A stretch of 64,000 nucleotides of DNA from Paenibacillus soyae (GTDB lineage: Bacteria; Bacillota; Bacilli; Paenibacillales; Paenibacillaceae): NCBI RefSeq assembly GCF_024623455.1, contig NZ_JANIPJ010000025.1, forward strand, positions 1 to 64,000, written 5' to 3'. The notes beneath the pieces were generated by a model. It saw only the letters and a list, made by a program, of their open reading frames with translations. It searched no databases and was not told the origin of the DNA. Shown piece by piece: positions 35,742-46,200 of the stretch. Made by a program: the position numbers and the translations under genes. Every line of letters begins with the position of its first letter. Positions within the stretch are counted from its first letter, which is position 1.

Positions 35742-36704
35742 ATGCCCATGAACGAAGATCTGGCGATAACGCGCCCGTCGGCAATCGCCGGCTCGCATCG
35801 CAAGCAGATGTGGAGGCGGCTGGCGAGAAACCGATGGTTGTATCTGATGCTGCTGCCCGGCATCGTCTACTTTATTTTATTTAAATACGTCCCGATGTAC
35901 GGCGTGCTGCTCGCGTTCAAAAACTATCAGCCGTTTCTCGGCTTTCTGAAGAGCGAATGGGTCGGAATGGAGCATTTCAGCCGGTTTTTCGGAGATCCGC
36001 TGTTCTGGATGCTGCTGAAGAACACGTTTATTCTCGCGACGTACAACATATTGTTTTTCTTCCCGCTGCCGATTATCGTAGCCCTGCTGCTGAACGAGCT
36101 GAGGAAGGAAGTGTACAAACGGTTTATCCAAACGTTGATTTACATCCCCCACTTCATGTCGTGGGTCGTTATCGTCTCGATCGCTTATTTGTTCTTCACG
36201 ACCGAAGGAGGACTCGTGAATGAGGGAATCGCGGCGATGGGCGGGGAGAAAATCCAATTCCTGCTCGACCCCGGTTGGTTCCGGACGTTCATCACGGCCG
36301 AGGTCATCTGGAAGGAAACGGGCTGGGGGACGATCATCTTCTTGGCCGCTCTGGCTGGAGTCGATACGCAGCTATACGAGGCGGCAAGAATGGACGGCGC
36401 CAACCGATTCCGCCAGCTCTGGCATATTACGCTTCCGGCGATCCGGTCCACGATCATTATTTTGCTCATTCTGCGGCTCGGCAACTTCCTCGATACCGGC
36501 TTCGAGCAAATATGGCTCATGCTCAACTCCTTGAACCGGGAGGTCGGAGAAGTGTTCGATACGTACGTGTATTCGACGGGCATCTCGCAGGGCCAATACA
36601 GCTATAGCACCGCTGTAGGGTTGTTCAAGTCGATCGTCGGCTTGATTCTCGTATTCGCGGCGAATCAGCTGGCCAAGCGGTTCGGCGAAGAAGGCATTCT
36701 GTAG
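35742..36704 (+). CDS. Carbohydrate ABC transporter permease, LplB type
   Basis: 320 residues from ATG 35742; ATG 35748 is equally possible (both near AAGGAG). Six membrane segments. The EAA loop that docks the ATPase is EAARMDGANRFRQLWHITLP. Its start LARNRWLYLMLLPGIVYFILFKYVPMYGVLLAFKNY is typical of the LplB/YtcO-like permeases that import oligosaccharides or uronates in Paenibacillaceae. No ATPase gene is nearby; such systems usually borrow a shared MsmX-type ATPase encoded elsewhere. First gene of the island transporter set, 28 nt before the second permease. Confidence 0.93.
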   Translation: MPMNEDLAITRPSAIAGSHRKQMWRRLARNRWLYLMLLPGIVYFILFKYVPMYGVLLAFKNYQPFLGFLKSEWVGMEHFSRFFGDPLFWMLLKNTFILATYNILFFFPLPIIVALLLNELRKEVYKRFIQTLIYIPHFMSWVVIVSIAYLFFTTEGGLVNEGIAAMGGEKIQFLLDPGWFRTFITAEVIWKETGWGTIIFLAALAGVDTQLYEAARMDGANRFRQLWHITLPAIRSTIIILLILRLGNFLDTGFEQIWLMLNSLNREVGEVFDTYVYSTGISQGQYSYSTAVGLFKSIVGLILVFAANQLAKRFGEEGIL

Positions 36705-36731
36705 CGGCAGAAAAGAGAGGAGGCGCGCGCA

Positions 36732-37613
36732 ATGGTGCGAGACCGCACATTCGGCAGTAGATTATTCGATGTTCTTAATATCACGTTTCTCGGGCTGTTT
36801 GCCCTGATTACGATTGTCCCGTTCATCTACATTATGGCGGGTTCGTTCGCGACGCAGAAGGAGCTTCTGGAGAAAGGGTTCATTCTCTTCCCGACCGAGT
36901 TTTCCCTTGAAGCCTACAACTTCATCTTCTCGACCAGCACCTTGATGCGAAGCATGGGCGTCACCATCTTCATTACGGTGGCGGGGACGCTCATCAATAT
37001 CGTGCTGACCTGCTTAATGGCTTATCCGCTGGCCCGCAAGGATCTGGACTTTCGCAAGCCGATTCAGCTGATGGTCATCTTCACGATGCTGTTCAGCGGC
37101 GGCATGATTCCAACCTTCATTGTCGTCAAAGAGCTCGGCATGATCGACTCTTATTGGTCCTTGCTGCTCCCCGGCGCGATCAGCGCGTTCAATCTGATCA
37201 TTATCCGGAGCTTCTTCCAGCAGCTGCCGGAAGGGCTCGAGGAGTCGGCGAAAATAGACGGCGCCAGCGATCCCGGCATTTTGATGCGAATCGTTATTCC
37301 TCTATCGATGCCCGCTATCGCGACGTTTTCGTTGTTTTACGCGGTGGGGCACTGGAATACGTTCTTCAGCGCCGTGCTCTACATTAATGACGCGGCGAAG
37401 TGGCCGATTCAGGTGCTGCTGCGGCAAATCGTCATCCTGTCGCAAGGAGGCAGCCTCGGGGACACGACGGCGTTCGAATCCGATTTCGTCCCGCCGGAGC
37501 AGTCGGTGAAGATGGCGGTCATCGTCATCTCGACGATGCCGATCCTCGTCGTCTACCCGTTTCTGCAGAAGCATTTCGCCAAAGGGGTATTGCTGGGATC
37601 GGTTAAGGGCTGA
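36732..37613 (+). CDS. Carbohydrate ABC transporter permease, YtcP type
   Basis: 293 residues, six membrane segments. N-terminal FLGLFALITIVPFIYIMAGSFA. The EAA loop is EESAKIDGASDPGILMRIVIPLSMP. It is the partner of the upstream LplB-type permease, and the pair forms the membrane channel. RBS GAGAGGAGG. The C-terminal KHFAKGVLLGSVKG motif is usual for this subfamily. Confidence 0.93.
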   Translation: MVRDRTFGSRLFDVLNITFLGLFALITIVPFIYIMAGSFATQKELLEKGFILFPTEFSLEAYNFIFSTSTLMRSMGVTIFITVAGTLINIVLTCLMAYPLARKDLDFRKPIQLMVIFTMLFSGGMIPTFIVVKELGMIDSYWSLLLPGAISAFNLIIIRSFFQQLPEGLEESAKIDGASDPGILMRIVIPLSMPAIATFSLFYAVGHWNTFFSAVLYINDAAKWPIQVLLRQIVILSQGGSLGDTTAFESDFVPPEQSVKMAVIVISTMPILVVYPFLQKHFAKGVLLGSVKG

Positions 37614-37676
37614 TTGTCCTTGCCGAACCCGTCCAAATACAGTAATTTTAATAAAGTAAAGGGAGGATCACATGTC

Positions 37677-39245
37677 ATGAAAGCGAAAAAGAATGGGCAG
37701 GCATGGCGAAAACTAACCGCATCGGCAGGCACGGCAGCACTCATTATGGGATTGCTGGCAGGGTGCTCGGGCAACGGCGGGAGCAACGACGGCGGCAACG
37801 CGGATCCAGAGGCATCCGCGAACGGAGGCGCGTCGCCGGCAGGGCAGCAGACGGAGGCGCCTAAGCAGGAGCCTTACAAGATGTCGATCATGCTGACCAG
37901 CTACAACCCCGAATTCATGGACCCCGAAGGCGAGATCTACAAGCGTCTGGAGGAGCGCACGAACACGGATTTGACGCTGACTTGGGTGCCGTCCACGACC
38001 TACTCGGATAAGCTGAGCGCGACCGTGGCGTCGGGCGAGCTGCCGAGCGCGATTCTGGTGCTGGATCAGAAGCTTCCTTACATCGTGAATTCCGTTCGTT
38101 CCGGCATGTTCTGGGAGATCGGTCCTTATCTGAAGGACTATCCGAACTTAGGCCGCATGAGCGATATTGCCTTGAACGCGATCAGCATCGACGGCAAGGT
38201 ATATGGCTTGTACCGTGAACGCGATCTGGCGCGGGACGGCCTGATGCTCCGGAAAGACTGGCTGGACAATTTGGGACTGAAAGAGCCAGCGACCATAGAC
38301 GAGTATTATGAGGTTTTGAAAGCGTTTGTTCAGAATGATCCGGACCAGAACGGCAAGGCCGATACGACCGGACTCGCGGAGCAGCAAGTGGCGGCCGGCT
38401 GGAGAGCGATGCTCGCTTGGCACGGCGGTCCCGCTGATTGGGAGCTGAAGGACGGCAAGGCCAGTCCGGCGCATTTGTCCCCCGCTTATATGGATACCAT
38501 GAAATTTTATAAAAAGCTGTACGACGAGAAGCTGATCAATCTCGACTTCGCGGTCGTGAAGGACGGCAAGCAGCTGATCAACGGCGCGACGGCCGGCTCG
38601 TGGATCGCTAACTTGAACGACGCCCAAGGCATCGAAGAAAGCGTGAAGAAGGTCGTTCCGACAGGCGCAATCACGATGGTTAACGCTCTGGAAGGCCCTG
38701 CGGACCTCCGCAGCCCCGGCGGGTCGGGCTCTTACGGTCTCTTCATGATTCCGAAAACGTCGGTGAAGACGGAGGAAGAGCTGAAGGCCGTCTTGAATTT
38801 CTTCGATAAAGTGTCGGACGAAGACATGCAGAACATGCTGATCAACGGCCTGGAGGGCCGACAGTTCACGCTCGAGAACGGGCAATACGTGAAGACGACC
38901 GATTCCAAGATGCTGGTCGAATACGGGATGGGCGACTCCACGCAGCTGGCCGTCCTGCGCGACAAGATCACGACGTATGGCGGACCGCTCGTGCATATGC
39001 GGAACGAGATGTGGCAGAAGAACGCGGAAATTGCGGTTTCGAATCCGTTCCAGCCGTTCATCTCCGACACGTACAGCGAGAGAGGCTCCGAGCTGAACAA
39101 AATTATCGAGGATGCCCGCATTAAATTCATTATGGGCCTGATCGACGAAGCCGGCTGGAACGACGCGGTAGCCAAGTGGCGCAAGGATGGCGGCGACAAA
39201 ATCATCGAGGAATATACGCAGGCTTATAAAGCGGTCAATCCGTAA
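37677..39245 (+). CDS. Extracellular solute-binding lipoprotein (sugar ABC importer)
   Basis: 522 residues from ATG 37677 (GGGAGG about 10 nt upstream). Signal peptide with lipobox LLAGC, lipidated Cys30, then a Gly/Asn/Ser-rich linker and a large two-lobe binding protein of the LplA/YtcQ family. The mature part has the family-typical opening YKMSIMLTSYNPEFMDPEGEIYKRLEERTNTDLTLTW and a long C-terminal lobe. It would capture an oligosaccharide for the two permeases just upstream. The actual sugar is unknown; the neighbouring glycoside hydrolase suggests a plant-cell-wall product. Confidence 0.92.
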   Translation: MKAKKNGQAWRKLTASAGTAALIMGLLAGCSGNGGSNDGGNADPEASANGGASPAGQQTEAPKQEPYKMSIMLTSYNPEFMDPEGEIYKRLEERTNTDLTLTWVPSTTYSDKLSATVASGELPSAILVLDQKLPYIVNSVRSGMFWEIGPYLKDYPNLGRMSDIALNAISIDGKVYGLYRERDLARDGLMLRKDWLDNLGLKEPATIDEYYEVLKAFVQNDPDQNGKADTTGLAEQQVAAGWRAMLAWHGGPADWELKDGKASPAHLSPAYMDTMKFYKKLYDEKLINLDFAVVKDGKQLINGATAGSWIANLNDAQGIEESVKKVVPTGAITMVNALEGPADLRSPGGSGSYGLFMIPKTSVKTEEELKAVLNFFDKVSDEDMQNMLINGLEGRQFTLENGQYVKTTDSKMLVEYGMGDSTQLAVLRDKITTYGGPLVHMRNEMWQKNAEIAVSNPFQPFISDTYSERGSELNKIIEDARIKFIMGLIDEAGWNDAVAKWRKDGGDKIIEEYTQAYKAVNP

Positions 39246-39300
39246 AAGCTTTATTTCTGCAACAGAATGACGGTAATCGATTAGAAGGGGGAGTGGCGCC

Positions 39301-41610
39301 ATGCGTTCATCCAGCTATTGGCTCAAGTTGGTCTTGTTATCCGTGATGATCGGGACGTTCCCCGTCCTTACGCTTGGCTGGTATTCGTACCACTACTCCT
39401 CCCAATCGGTGCTGGAGCAAGTCGAGGAACGCAATTCACAGGTGCTGAGGCAGAGTCAGCTGCGGGTCGAGCAGACGCTGAAAATGATCGATTTCTCCAC
39501 CTCGCAGCTGCTCGGCCTGCCTATCGTCTCGCAAGCCATCGCGCTCAAGCTCGATCCGAATCAATACGATATCATTAAGGACCTATACAAAAATTTATCG
39601 TCCATCCAGACCTATGAGCTGGGAATCAAGGACGTGTATCTGCTTAGTCTCGAGCAGGATTGGCTCATGAGCAACGCGGGACTCGATCAATACAATCAGC
39701 CGGGCATGGAAGAGATGCTGCGGTCTTACGCCGGAAGTCCGCAGGGTTCCATATGGATCAGCGGCAATTCGGCCTCCATCCAGGGAGCCGACGGGTTGGT
39801 CGAGCTGAAGCATGCGGTCATCAATATTAAGAAGTGGCCCGTGAATTCGCCGACGCCACGCGGCTTAATAGCCGTGGTCTTGTCCTCGCAGCAGCTAGGA
39901 CAGCTGATCAACGCCGACGACGGCATGGGAAGCACGTTCATCCTCGACAGCGAGAACCGCGTCATCGCGCATGCCGACGCCTCGCTGCTCGGCAACGACG
40001 TTTCGAGTCTCGGATTCATCCAGGCGATCCGGGAGAACGGAGACGCGAACGGCGTGTTCACGGCTTCGGAGGATGCGGGCAAGACGTCGATCTCGTTCCG
40101 GAAGTCCCCGTATAACGGATGGACCTATGTGTCCGTCGTTCCGACCAAGGCGATCACGCAGCAGGCGATGAAGATCGGATGGACTTCGATTCTGGTCAGC
40201 ATGGGCGTGCTTGCCGCAACGCTGCTTGTCGCGCTGATCGGCTCGAGGAGAATGTACGATCCGGTGAAGCGGATCTATCGGTCGCTGCTTGACGAGAAGG
40301 AATCGGAAAACGCCGCGCCTAAAGACGAATTTCGGGTGATCACGAACCAGATTCAGAGCATTATGTCCGACCGTTCCAAGTTGAAGTTCGAGCTGGAGGG
40401 GCAACAGAAGCATCTCGTGGAGTTTCTGGTCCGGAAGATGCTACTGGGGGAGGTTAAGCAGCAGGAAGCGCTGGAGCGGCTAAGCTACTACGGTTATGGG
40501 TTCTCCGGGCAATGGGGGACGGCGCGGGTGCTCCTGTTCCAGATCGACCATCTTGGCGAGGAGCGCTTCTCCGGCAAGGACCGCGACCTTCTCTTGTTCG
40601 CGATCGGCAACATTGCTTCGGAGATCGTGCCGGAGGAGGACCGTCTGCTCCCGATCGTGATCCAAGAGTCGGTGGTGCTTCTGATGGGGTCGTGCACGTT
40701 GTCGGAGGAAGCGTTCAAGACGATGGTGTTCGAACGGGCGGCTGCGGTGCAAGCCGCGGTGAAAAGGTATTTGCAGCTCAAGACGAGCGTCGGCATCAGC
40801 AGATCCTTCCGGGAGCTCGGCCACGCGGACCGGGCTTACGAAGAAGGAGGGAACGCGCTCAAATACCGGGCTCGGCTGGGCGAGGAGGTCGTTCTGTTCA
40901 TCGAGGACGTTCAGCCCGACAAGGGAAGGGAGCTCGTCTACCCGAAGGAGCTGGCCGAGGAGCTGTCCGAAGCGGTCAAATCGCTTGATGCGGAACGGGC
41001 GCGCAAGGCTTTGTCCGCCGTAATGGAGTCTTTGTCCCGTCAAGACTATGATTACGACCATTATCAGCTGTCTCTCGTCAGACTGCTGATGGACTTGATT
41101 CGCCAGCTCCAGGATGCGGGCATTCCGTATCATTCGCTTCCAACCGGAGACGGCTCGTTGTTCGAGACGTTCCTGAAGCTGCGGACGAACCGCGAGATCG
41201 AATCCTGGTTCGGCGATACGATCATCGAGCCGGCGTTATGCTTGCTGGAGGAACGGCGCCAGACGCAGTTCACCACGATCTCGCAGGAAGTGAAGCGGCT
41301 GATCGAAGAAGCGTTCGATACCGATCTGACGCTCGAGAAATGCTCGGCGCGGATCAATTATCACCCGCAATACATCAGCCGCGTCTTCCGGCAGGAGACG
41401 GGCGTGAACTTCGCCGATTATTTGTCCCAATACCGGCTCGAGGTCGCGAAGAAATGGCTACGGGAGACCAATCTGACGGTGACGGAAATCGCGGAGAGGC
41501 TGAAATACAACAATCCGGCGAACTTTATCCGGTATTTCCGGAAGATCGAGGGCATAACGCCGGGCCAATACCGGGATACGGCGAACGTATACGACCCGAG
41601 GGCTAATTGA
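39301..41610 (+). CDS. Membrane-anchored cache-domain AraC-family regulator
   Basis: 769 residues. Order: N-terminal membrane helix (SYWLKLVLLSVMIGTFPVLTLGWY), an extracellular cache-like sensory part (about 30-285), a second membrane helix (SILVSMGVLAATLLVALIG, about 300), a long cytoplasmic linker region, and a C-terminal two-helix-turn-helix AraC domain (about 665-765: SQEVKRLIEEAFDTDLTLEKCSARINYHPQYISRVFRQETG ... VTEIAERLKYNNPANFIRYFRKIEGITPGQYR). This one-component design senses outside sugar and acts on DNA from the membrane. It lies directly behind the importer genes, so these are probable targets. RBS AAGGGGGAG. Confidence 0.93.
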   Translation: MRSSSYWLKLVLLSVMIGTFPVLTLGWYSYHYSSQSVLEQVEERNSQVLRQSQLRVEQTLKMIDFSTSQLLGLPIVSQAIALKLDPNQYDIIKDLYKNLSSIQTYELGIKDVYLLSLEQDWLMSNAGLDQYNQPGMEEMLRSYAGSPQGSIWISGNSASIQGADGLVELKHAVINIKKWPVNSPTPRGLIAVVLSSQQLGQLINADDGMGSTFILDSENRVIAHADASLLGNDVSSLGFIQAIRENGDANGVFTASEDAGKTSISFRKSPYNGWTYVSVVPTKAITQQAMKIGWTSILVSMGVLAATLLVALIGSRRMYDPVKRIYRSLLDEKESENAAPKDEFRVITNQIQSIMSDRSKLKFELEGQQKHLVEFLVRKMLLGEVKQQEALERLSYYGYGFSGQWGTARVLLFQIDHLGEERFSGKDRDLLLFAIGNIASEIVPEEDRLLPIVIQESVVLLMGSCTLSEEAFKTMVFERAAAVQAAVKRYLQLKTSVGISRSFRELGHADRAYEEGGNALKYRARLGEEVVLFIEDVQPDKGRELVYPKELAEELSEAVKSLDAERARKALSAVMESLSRQDYDYDHYQLSLVRLLMDLIRQLQDAGIPYHSLPTGDGSLFETFLKLRTNREIESWFGDTIIEPALCLLEERRQTQFTTISQEVKRLIEEAFDTDLTLEKCSARINYHPQYISRVFRQETGVNFADYLSQYRLEVAKKWLRETNLTVTEIAERLKYNNPANFIRYFRKIEGITPGQYRDTANVYDPRAN

Positions 41611-41666
41611 TGGCAGGGGCATGAACGGCCGGCTAAGGGAGCGGCTGTTTCAGTCTCCGGACAAAA

Positions 41667-41680
41667 TGAAAGCGCTAACA
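41667..41680 (+). promoter_or_regulatory. Catabolite-responsive element (cre)
   Basis: TGAAAGCGCTAACA fits the CcpA consensus TGWAANCGNTNWCA at every position. It lies 29 nt upstream of the SLH-protein start and so would control that gene and the glycoside hydrolase behind it, either at the promoter or as a transcription roadblock. No clear -35/-10 pair was identified around it. Confidence 0.82.
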
Positions 41681-41708
41681 ATGTGTAGTGACGGGAGGAG
41701 GAGAAAAG

Positions 41709-43250
41709 ATGAAGCTGTTAGTCGGCAAGAGAGCCGTGCTGGTCCTGCTTCTTGCCTTGATGCTGTTGCCGGCCGGCGCATTCGCCGCAACGGATTCCGT
41801 TCGGCTTGAGCCGGTGGGGGATGCCGCGAGGGGAGAGTCGATTCTGGTGAGGGGAGAAACGGAGCGTCCGGACGCCATCGTCCAATTATTCCGTCCGAAC
41901 GGAACGCTGCTGTGGATGGACGTCGTGGAGCGGTCGGAGCTGGCGATCGGCAAGCCGGTCACGATCCCGGCGGATGCTCCGCTCGGCCGCTACACGCTGA
42001 GGGCGGGAAGCGGGCATGAGACGGCGGCGGCGACGTTTCTTGTAACGGAGGGTGGCGCGGGGAACCCGCCGTTCGTACATGTACCTGACGTAGAGCCCGA
42101 GCCCGCCGACGATCGGCTTGTCGTCGCGCCGGGCAAACCCGATGCTTCGGGCGTCTCGAGGGCGATGGTCACGCAGGCGATGATCGACAAGACACGTTCG
42201 GAGAATGGAAGCGTCGTATCGATTGTCGTGGATCCGGTAGAAGGGGCTTCCGCATATGAGCTTGTTCTGCCTGCGGGGGAGCTGTCGGAGGCTGGGGAAG
42301 GCTACGCTTTCCGCGTCGTAACGGAGTGGGTATGGCTGGAGCTGCCGCGCGGACTGCTTCCGCGTCCGGGACCATCCATTGCAATGGTAGACAAGGTTGC
42401 ATTGACGATAAAAGATGCAAATGTAACCGGTATCGGGAGGACAGCGAATCATCGTCCGGCCGTCGATATCGCTCTGCAACTGAATGACGAGCAGCTCGGA
42501 GAGTTCGGGCGGATTCTAGCAGCCGTCCCTTATGAAGCGGACGGCGAACAGGATCGTCTGCTCACGGTATCCCATACCGGGCGGGACGGCAAGACGCAGC
42601 CCGTCGTCAGCGGTCGCTATGATGCGGCGGCAAACGAGATGCGGTTTATCGCGGAGCGGCCGGGCACGTACGAGATCGTGTATCGGCCGACTCCGTTCGC
42701 CGACCTCGCCGGGTACGTATGGGCGGAGCCCGCCATCGGCGAGCTGGCGGCCAGAGGCGTCGTTAACGGCGTATCCGACGCGGAGTATGCGCCGGCCGCG
42801 CCGATCAAACGGGCCGACTACGTGCTCCTGCTGATGAGGCTGCTGGCATTGGAATCGCCTGCAGGCAGCGCTGTCAGCGGTTTCGAAGACGTGAAGCCGG
42901 GAAGCTATTATGAAGAAGCGGTCGGAACGGCCAAGGCGCTCGGCATCACTCAAGGCTCCGGTGGCAACCGGTTCCTGCCGGATAAGGAAATCACGAGGCA
43001 GGAGATGACGACGCTGACGGCCAAGGCGCTGAAGCTGGCCGGAATTCTGGATGCGAGTCCGGGAGCGTCGGTTGTGACGGCGTTCCAGGACGAGGAACGA
43101 ATTGCGCCGTACGCCAAGGAGAGCGTCACGCTGCTCGCCGCCAGCGGCCTGATCGTCGGAGACGATGGGATGCTGAACCCCGATCGCCATACCAGCCGCG
43201 CGGAAGCCGCGGTATTGATGCAGCGCGTATATCGGCTGATCTATCCATAA
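41709..43250 (+). CDS. Secreted protein with three C-terminal S-layer homology domains
   Basis: 513 residues from ATG 41709 (GGGAGGAGGAG upstream). Signal peptide ending at AGAFAA. An Ig-like segment (about 30-115) and a second beta-rich region follow. Three SLH modules occupy the C-terminal third (about 345-510): FADLAGYVWAEPAIGELAARG, FEDVKPGSYYEEAVGTAKALG and FQDEERIAPYAKESVTLLAASG. These bind pyruvylated secondary wall polymer and hold the protein on the cell surface. No catalytic domain is seen. It may work as a surface docking or scaffold partner of the hydrolase encoded next (inference). Confidence 0.9.
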   Translation: MKLLVGKRAVLVLLLALMLLPAGAFAATDSVRLEPVGDAARGESILVRGETERPDAIVQLFRPNGTLLWMDVVERSELAIGKPVTIPADAPLGRYTLRAGSGHETAAATFLVTEGGAGNPPFVHVPDVEPEPADDRLVVAPGKPDASGVSRAMVTQAMIDKTRSENGSVVSIVVDPVEGASAYELVLPAGELSEAGEGYAFRVVTEWVWLELPRGLLPRPGPSIAMVDKVALTIKDANVTGIGRTANHRPAVDIALQLNDEQLGEFGRILAAVPYEADGEQDRLLTVSHTGRDGKTQPVVSGRYDAAANEMRFIAERPGTYEIVYRPTPFADLAGYVWAEPAIGELAARGVVNGVSDAEYAPAAPIKRADYVLLLMRLLALESPAGSAVSGFEDVKPGSYYEEAVGTAKALGITQGSGGNRFLPDKEITRQEMTTLTAKALKLAGILDASPGASVVTAFQDEERIAPYAKESVTLLAASGLIVGDDGMLNPDRHTSRAEAAVLMQRVYRLIYP

Positions 43251-43277
43251 TTCTGAAGATGGAGGTATCCATAACGA

Positions 43278-46200
43278 ATGATGGCTCATACGATTTCGAG
43301 AATGGGGAAGACGACCGGCAGAGCTTGCCGGGCGGCAATGGCGGGCATTCTGGCGGCATCGGTCGCGTACGGCCTGGCGCCGTCCGCCGCGCCGATCGCC
43401 CGTGCGGAAGAACGGACGGCGCAGGCGGCCGTTTCGACGGCCGTGCAATTGGAGGCGGACTACGGCGTCCCGGACGGGAAGCTGATCCGGACCGAGCAAT
43501 TCAACAATACGAATTATACGCCTCTGCCCGTCCATGTCGTGGACGAATTGAAAGGGATCAAGACGAGAATCGTACGGGATTTCGTCAAGATCAACTGGTA
43601 CTACAACAAGGACGCGGATAATCCCGATTATCTCGCTTACTCCATCAACTCCCCGGAGAACCTGGCAACCAATCCGGATCTTCAGCACGGCCGGAAGGAA
43701 ACGTATGATTTCATGGGGCAATTCGCCGATTCGATCCTGCTCTCGCTGGCGTATTCCTACGGCGGGGAGGCGAACCCGGCCAAGAACCGTCTCATCAAAG
43801 GGCAGACGGAGATGGATTGGGACGAATACGACGCTGCTATGAAGACGATCATCCTCGCGCTGAAGCAGAAAAATCCGAAGCTCGAATATATCGAGGTCGG
43901 CAACGAGCCGAATCTCGAGCCTGCTTTCTACGGCCACGAGCTGAACCGGATGGAGCATACCGCCGAGAAACCGGGCTACATGCGGATGTACAAGGGCATG
44001 TCGGAAGCCGTTCTGTGGGTGAACGAGCAGCTCGGCTTGAACGACGCGTTCCAAGAGGGGAAGGGCGTACGGCTGAAGGTCGGCGGCCCCGTCCTGTCCG
44101 GGTACGATTTCGCCAAGCAGAAGGAGTTCGTCGATATCGCCTATAGAGAAGGCTACCATGTGGACTTCGTATCCTGGCACCGATACAGAACGCAGGTAGC
44201 GGACAACGAGACGCAGGAAATCGAGATGAAAAGCTATCTGCGCCAATTTTATCCGAACGCGGTCACGATCGTCAGCGAATACGGCTGGAAGGGCGGCGGC
44301 GGCTTAAGCGATGCCACCGACAGCGCTGCTCTGGCCAAGCAAGCCGCGTTTATGACGGATTCGGCTTACTTCTACCAGAAGGGCGGTACGGATATCCCCA
44401 TGAACTGGGTAGCCGTCCACACGCTGAACGCCTATTTCAAAAACCAGTTCGACGTCGATTACGCGCTAAGCAGCGGCAGCGATTCGGAATGGCAGACGTT
44501 CGACTCGGGATACGAGGGACCGGTTCGATACATGAACTTGAGGGGCTGGAGAGAGTCCGCGACGTCGCAGACGATGAAAATAAGGGAAATCGAGTTTCTG
44601 GACGAGAATGGGCAGCCGGTCGAGGTGCCGAATGCAGCGAACGATCCAGCTGTCGCGGCGGTGATCGACGGCAACGACGATACGGTATTCCTGCAGGGAG
44701 ATTATTGGAGCTGGCTCCGCTTCGATCTCGGCTCGGCCAAGAACATTTCACAGGTCCGGATCAAATGGGGAAATATGCAGATCAACAAGTTTCAGCTTAT
44801 CGGAACGGAGGATAAGCTGCGGTATCACGAGCTGCTGGGGCATACGTTTTTCACCCCGTACTTCAATACGATGCGCATGCTCTCCCGTCTGGGCGACGAC
44901 AAGGTGCAGGCGATAGGGGGAAGCACCGCCAATACGGGCGTCCGGCTGCTGCCGACGAGGAATAGCGATACGAAGGCCTCCATCATGGTGTGGAACCATC
45001 AGCTGGACGGCGTGGCGAGTCAGGACATCAACCTGAACGTCGTGAACCTGTCCTCGGGATTCGAAGGCAAAGCGGTCCGCTTCAAAACATATTTGGTCGA
45101 CGCGACGCACAGCAACTATGCGTACAACAAACGGGACGAGCTGGAGCTCGTGGACGAGGGCACCATAGGCGATGCGGGCAACATTTCGTTCCTTCAGACG
45201 CTGGAGCCGAACGCCGTCATGCTGATCGAGCTGGAAGCTGTCGATGCCAGCATTCGGAACACGGTATCCGCCTTCAAGACGGTCGCCGGCGATCTGGCGG
45301 ACGGCGGAGCGCTGACGGACGGCGATGAGGGGACGGCAGCCGTCGCCGCGGACGGCAACTACCCGAAAAGCGCGGAAATCGATCTGGGCAAAGCCTTCTA
45401 TCTGACCGGAGCGGAGATCGGCTGGACGGACGCGGCAAGCCAAGGCTACAGCTATAAGCTGGAGACCAGTCTCGACGGCGAGAGCTACGTGACCGCGGTC
45501 GATCGGACCGGCGGCATCCAGCCATCCGGCAATGCCCTGGAATGGTTCGGCGGGAACCCGTATGCCCGATACGTGAAGCTGACGGTGACCGGCTCCTCGC
45601 TGGGGGGACCGCTCTCCATCGACGAGCTGTCGGTATTCTCCGACGCCGTGTACAAGAACGGCTTCGAGGCGGAGCGGCAGCGGGCGGACGTATCCAGCTG
45701 GTCGACTCTGGGATACGGCGGCAAGACGACGACGTGGACGTTCGGCGCCGACGCAGGAACGGGGAGCACCTATGTGGAGCCGGCGGAGCTGTTCGGAACC
45801 TCCTCCGACAACTTCGGTTTCTTCGGCGATGCCAGCTGGCGGGATTACGGCATTGAAGCCAATGTCAAGGTGGCGGATTCGGCTTATACGGGCAGCGTGG
45901 AGATGGGCGTTACGGCACGCGCCGGAAAAGCCGGGCAAAGCCAGGACCGCAATTTGCATTATTATTTCCATCTGGAGAGGACCTCGGCCGGGTCCCGCGT
46001 CATACTGGAGCGGCAAAATACGGACCTGGCGGAAGGACACAAAAAAATCGAGCTGGCGACGGCCCCGATCCCGGCGATCGATTCGGCCGCGTGGTATACC
46101 CTGCGGCTCGAAACGGCGGGCCGCATGCTCCGCGGCTACGTGAACGGCGAGCTCATCCTCAGCTACGCGGATACCGACGCCGTGGAAGGGCTGGAGGCGC

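Noticed and set aside
38313..38326. cre-like TGAAAGCGTTTGTT inside the binding-protein gene
   Set aside because: It misses the CcpA consensus at the conserved final positions and is internal to coding sequence, unlike the perfect site at 41667.
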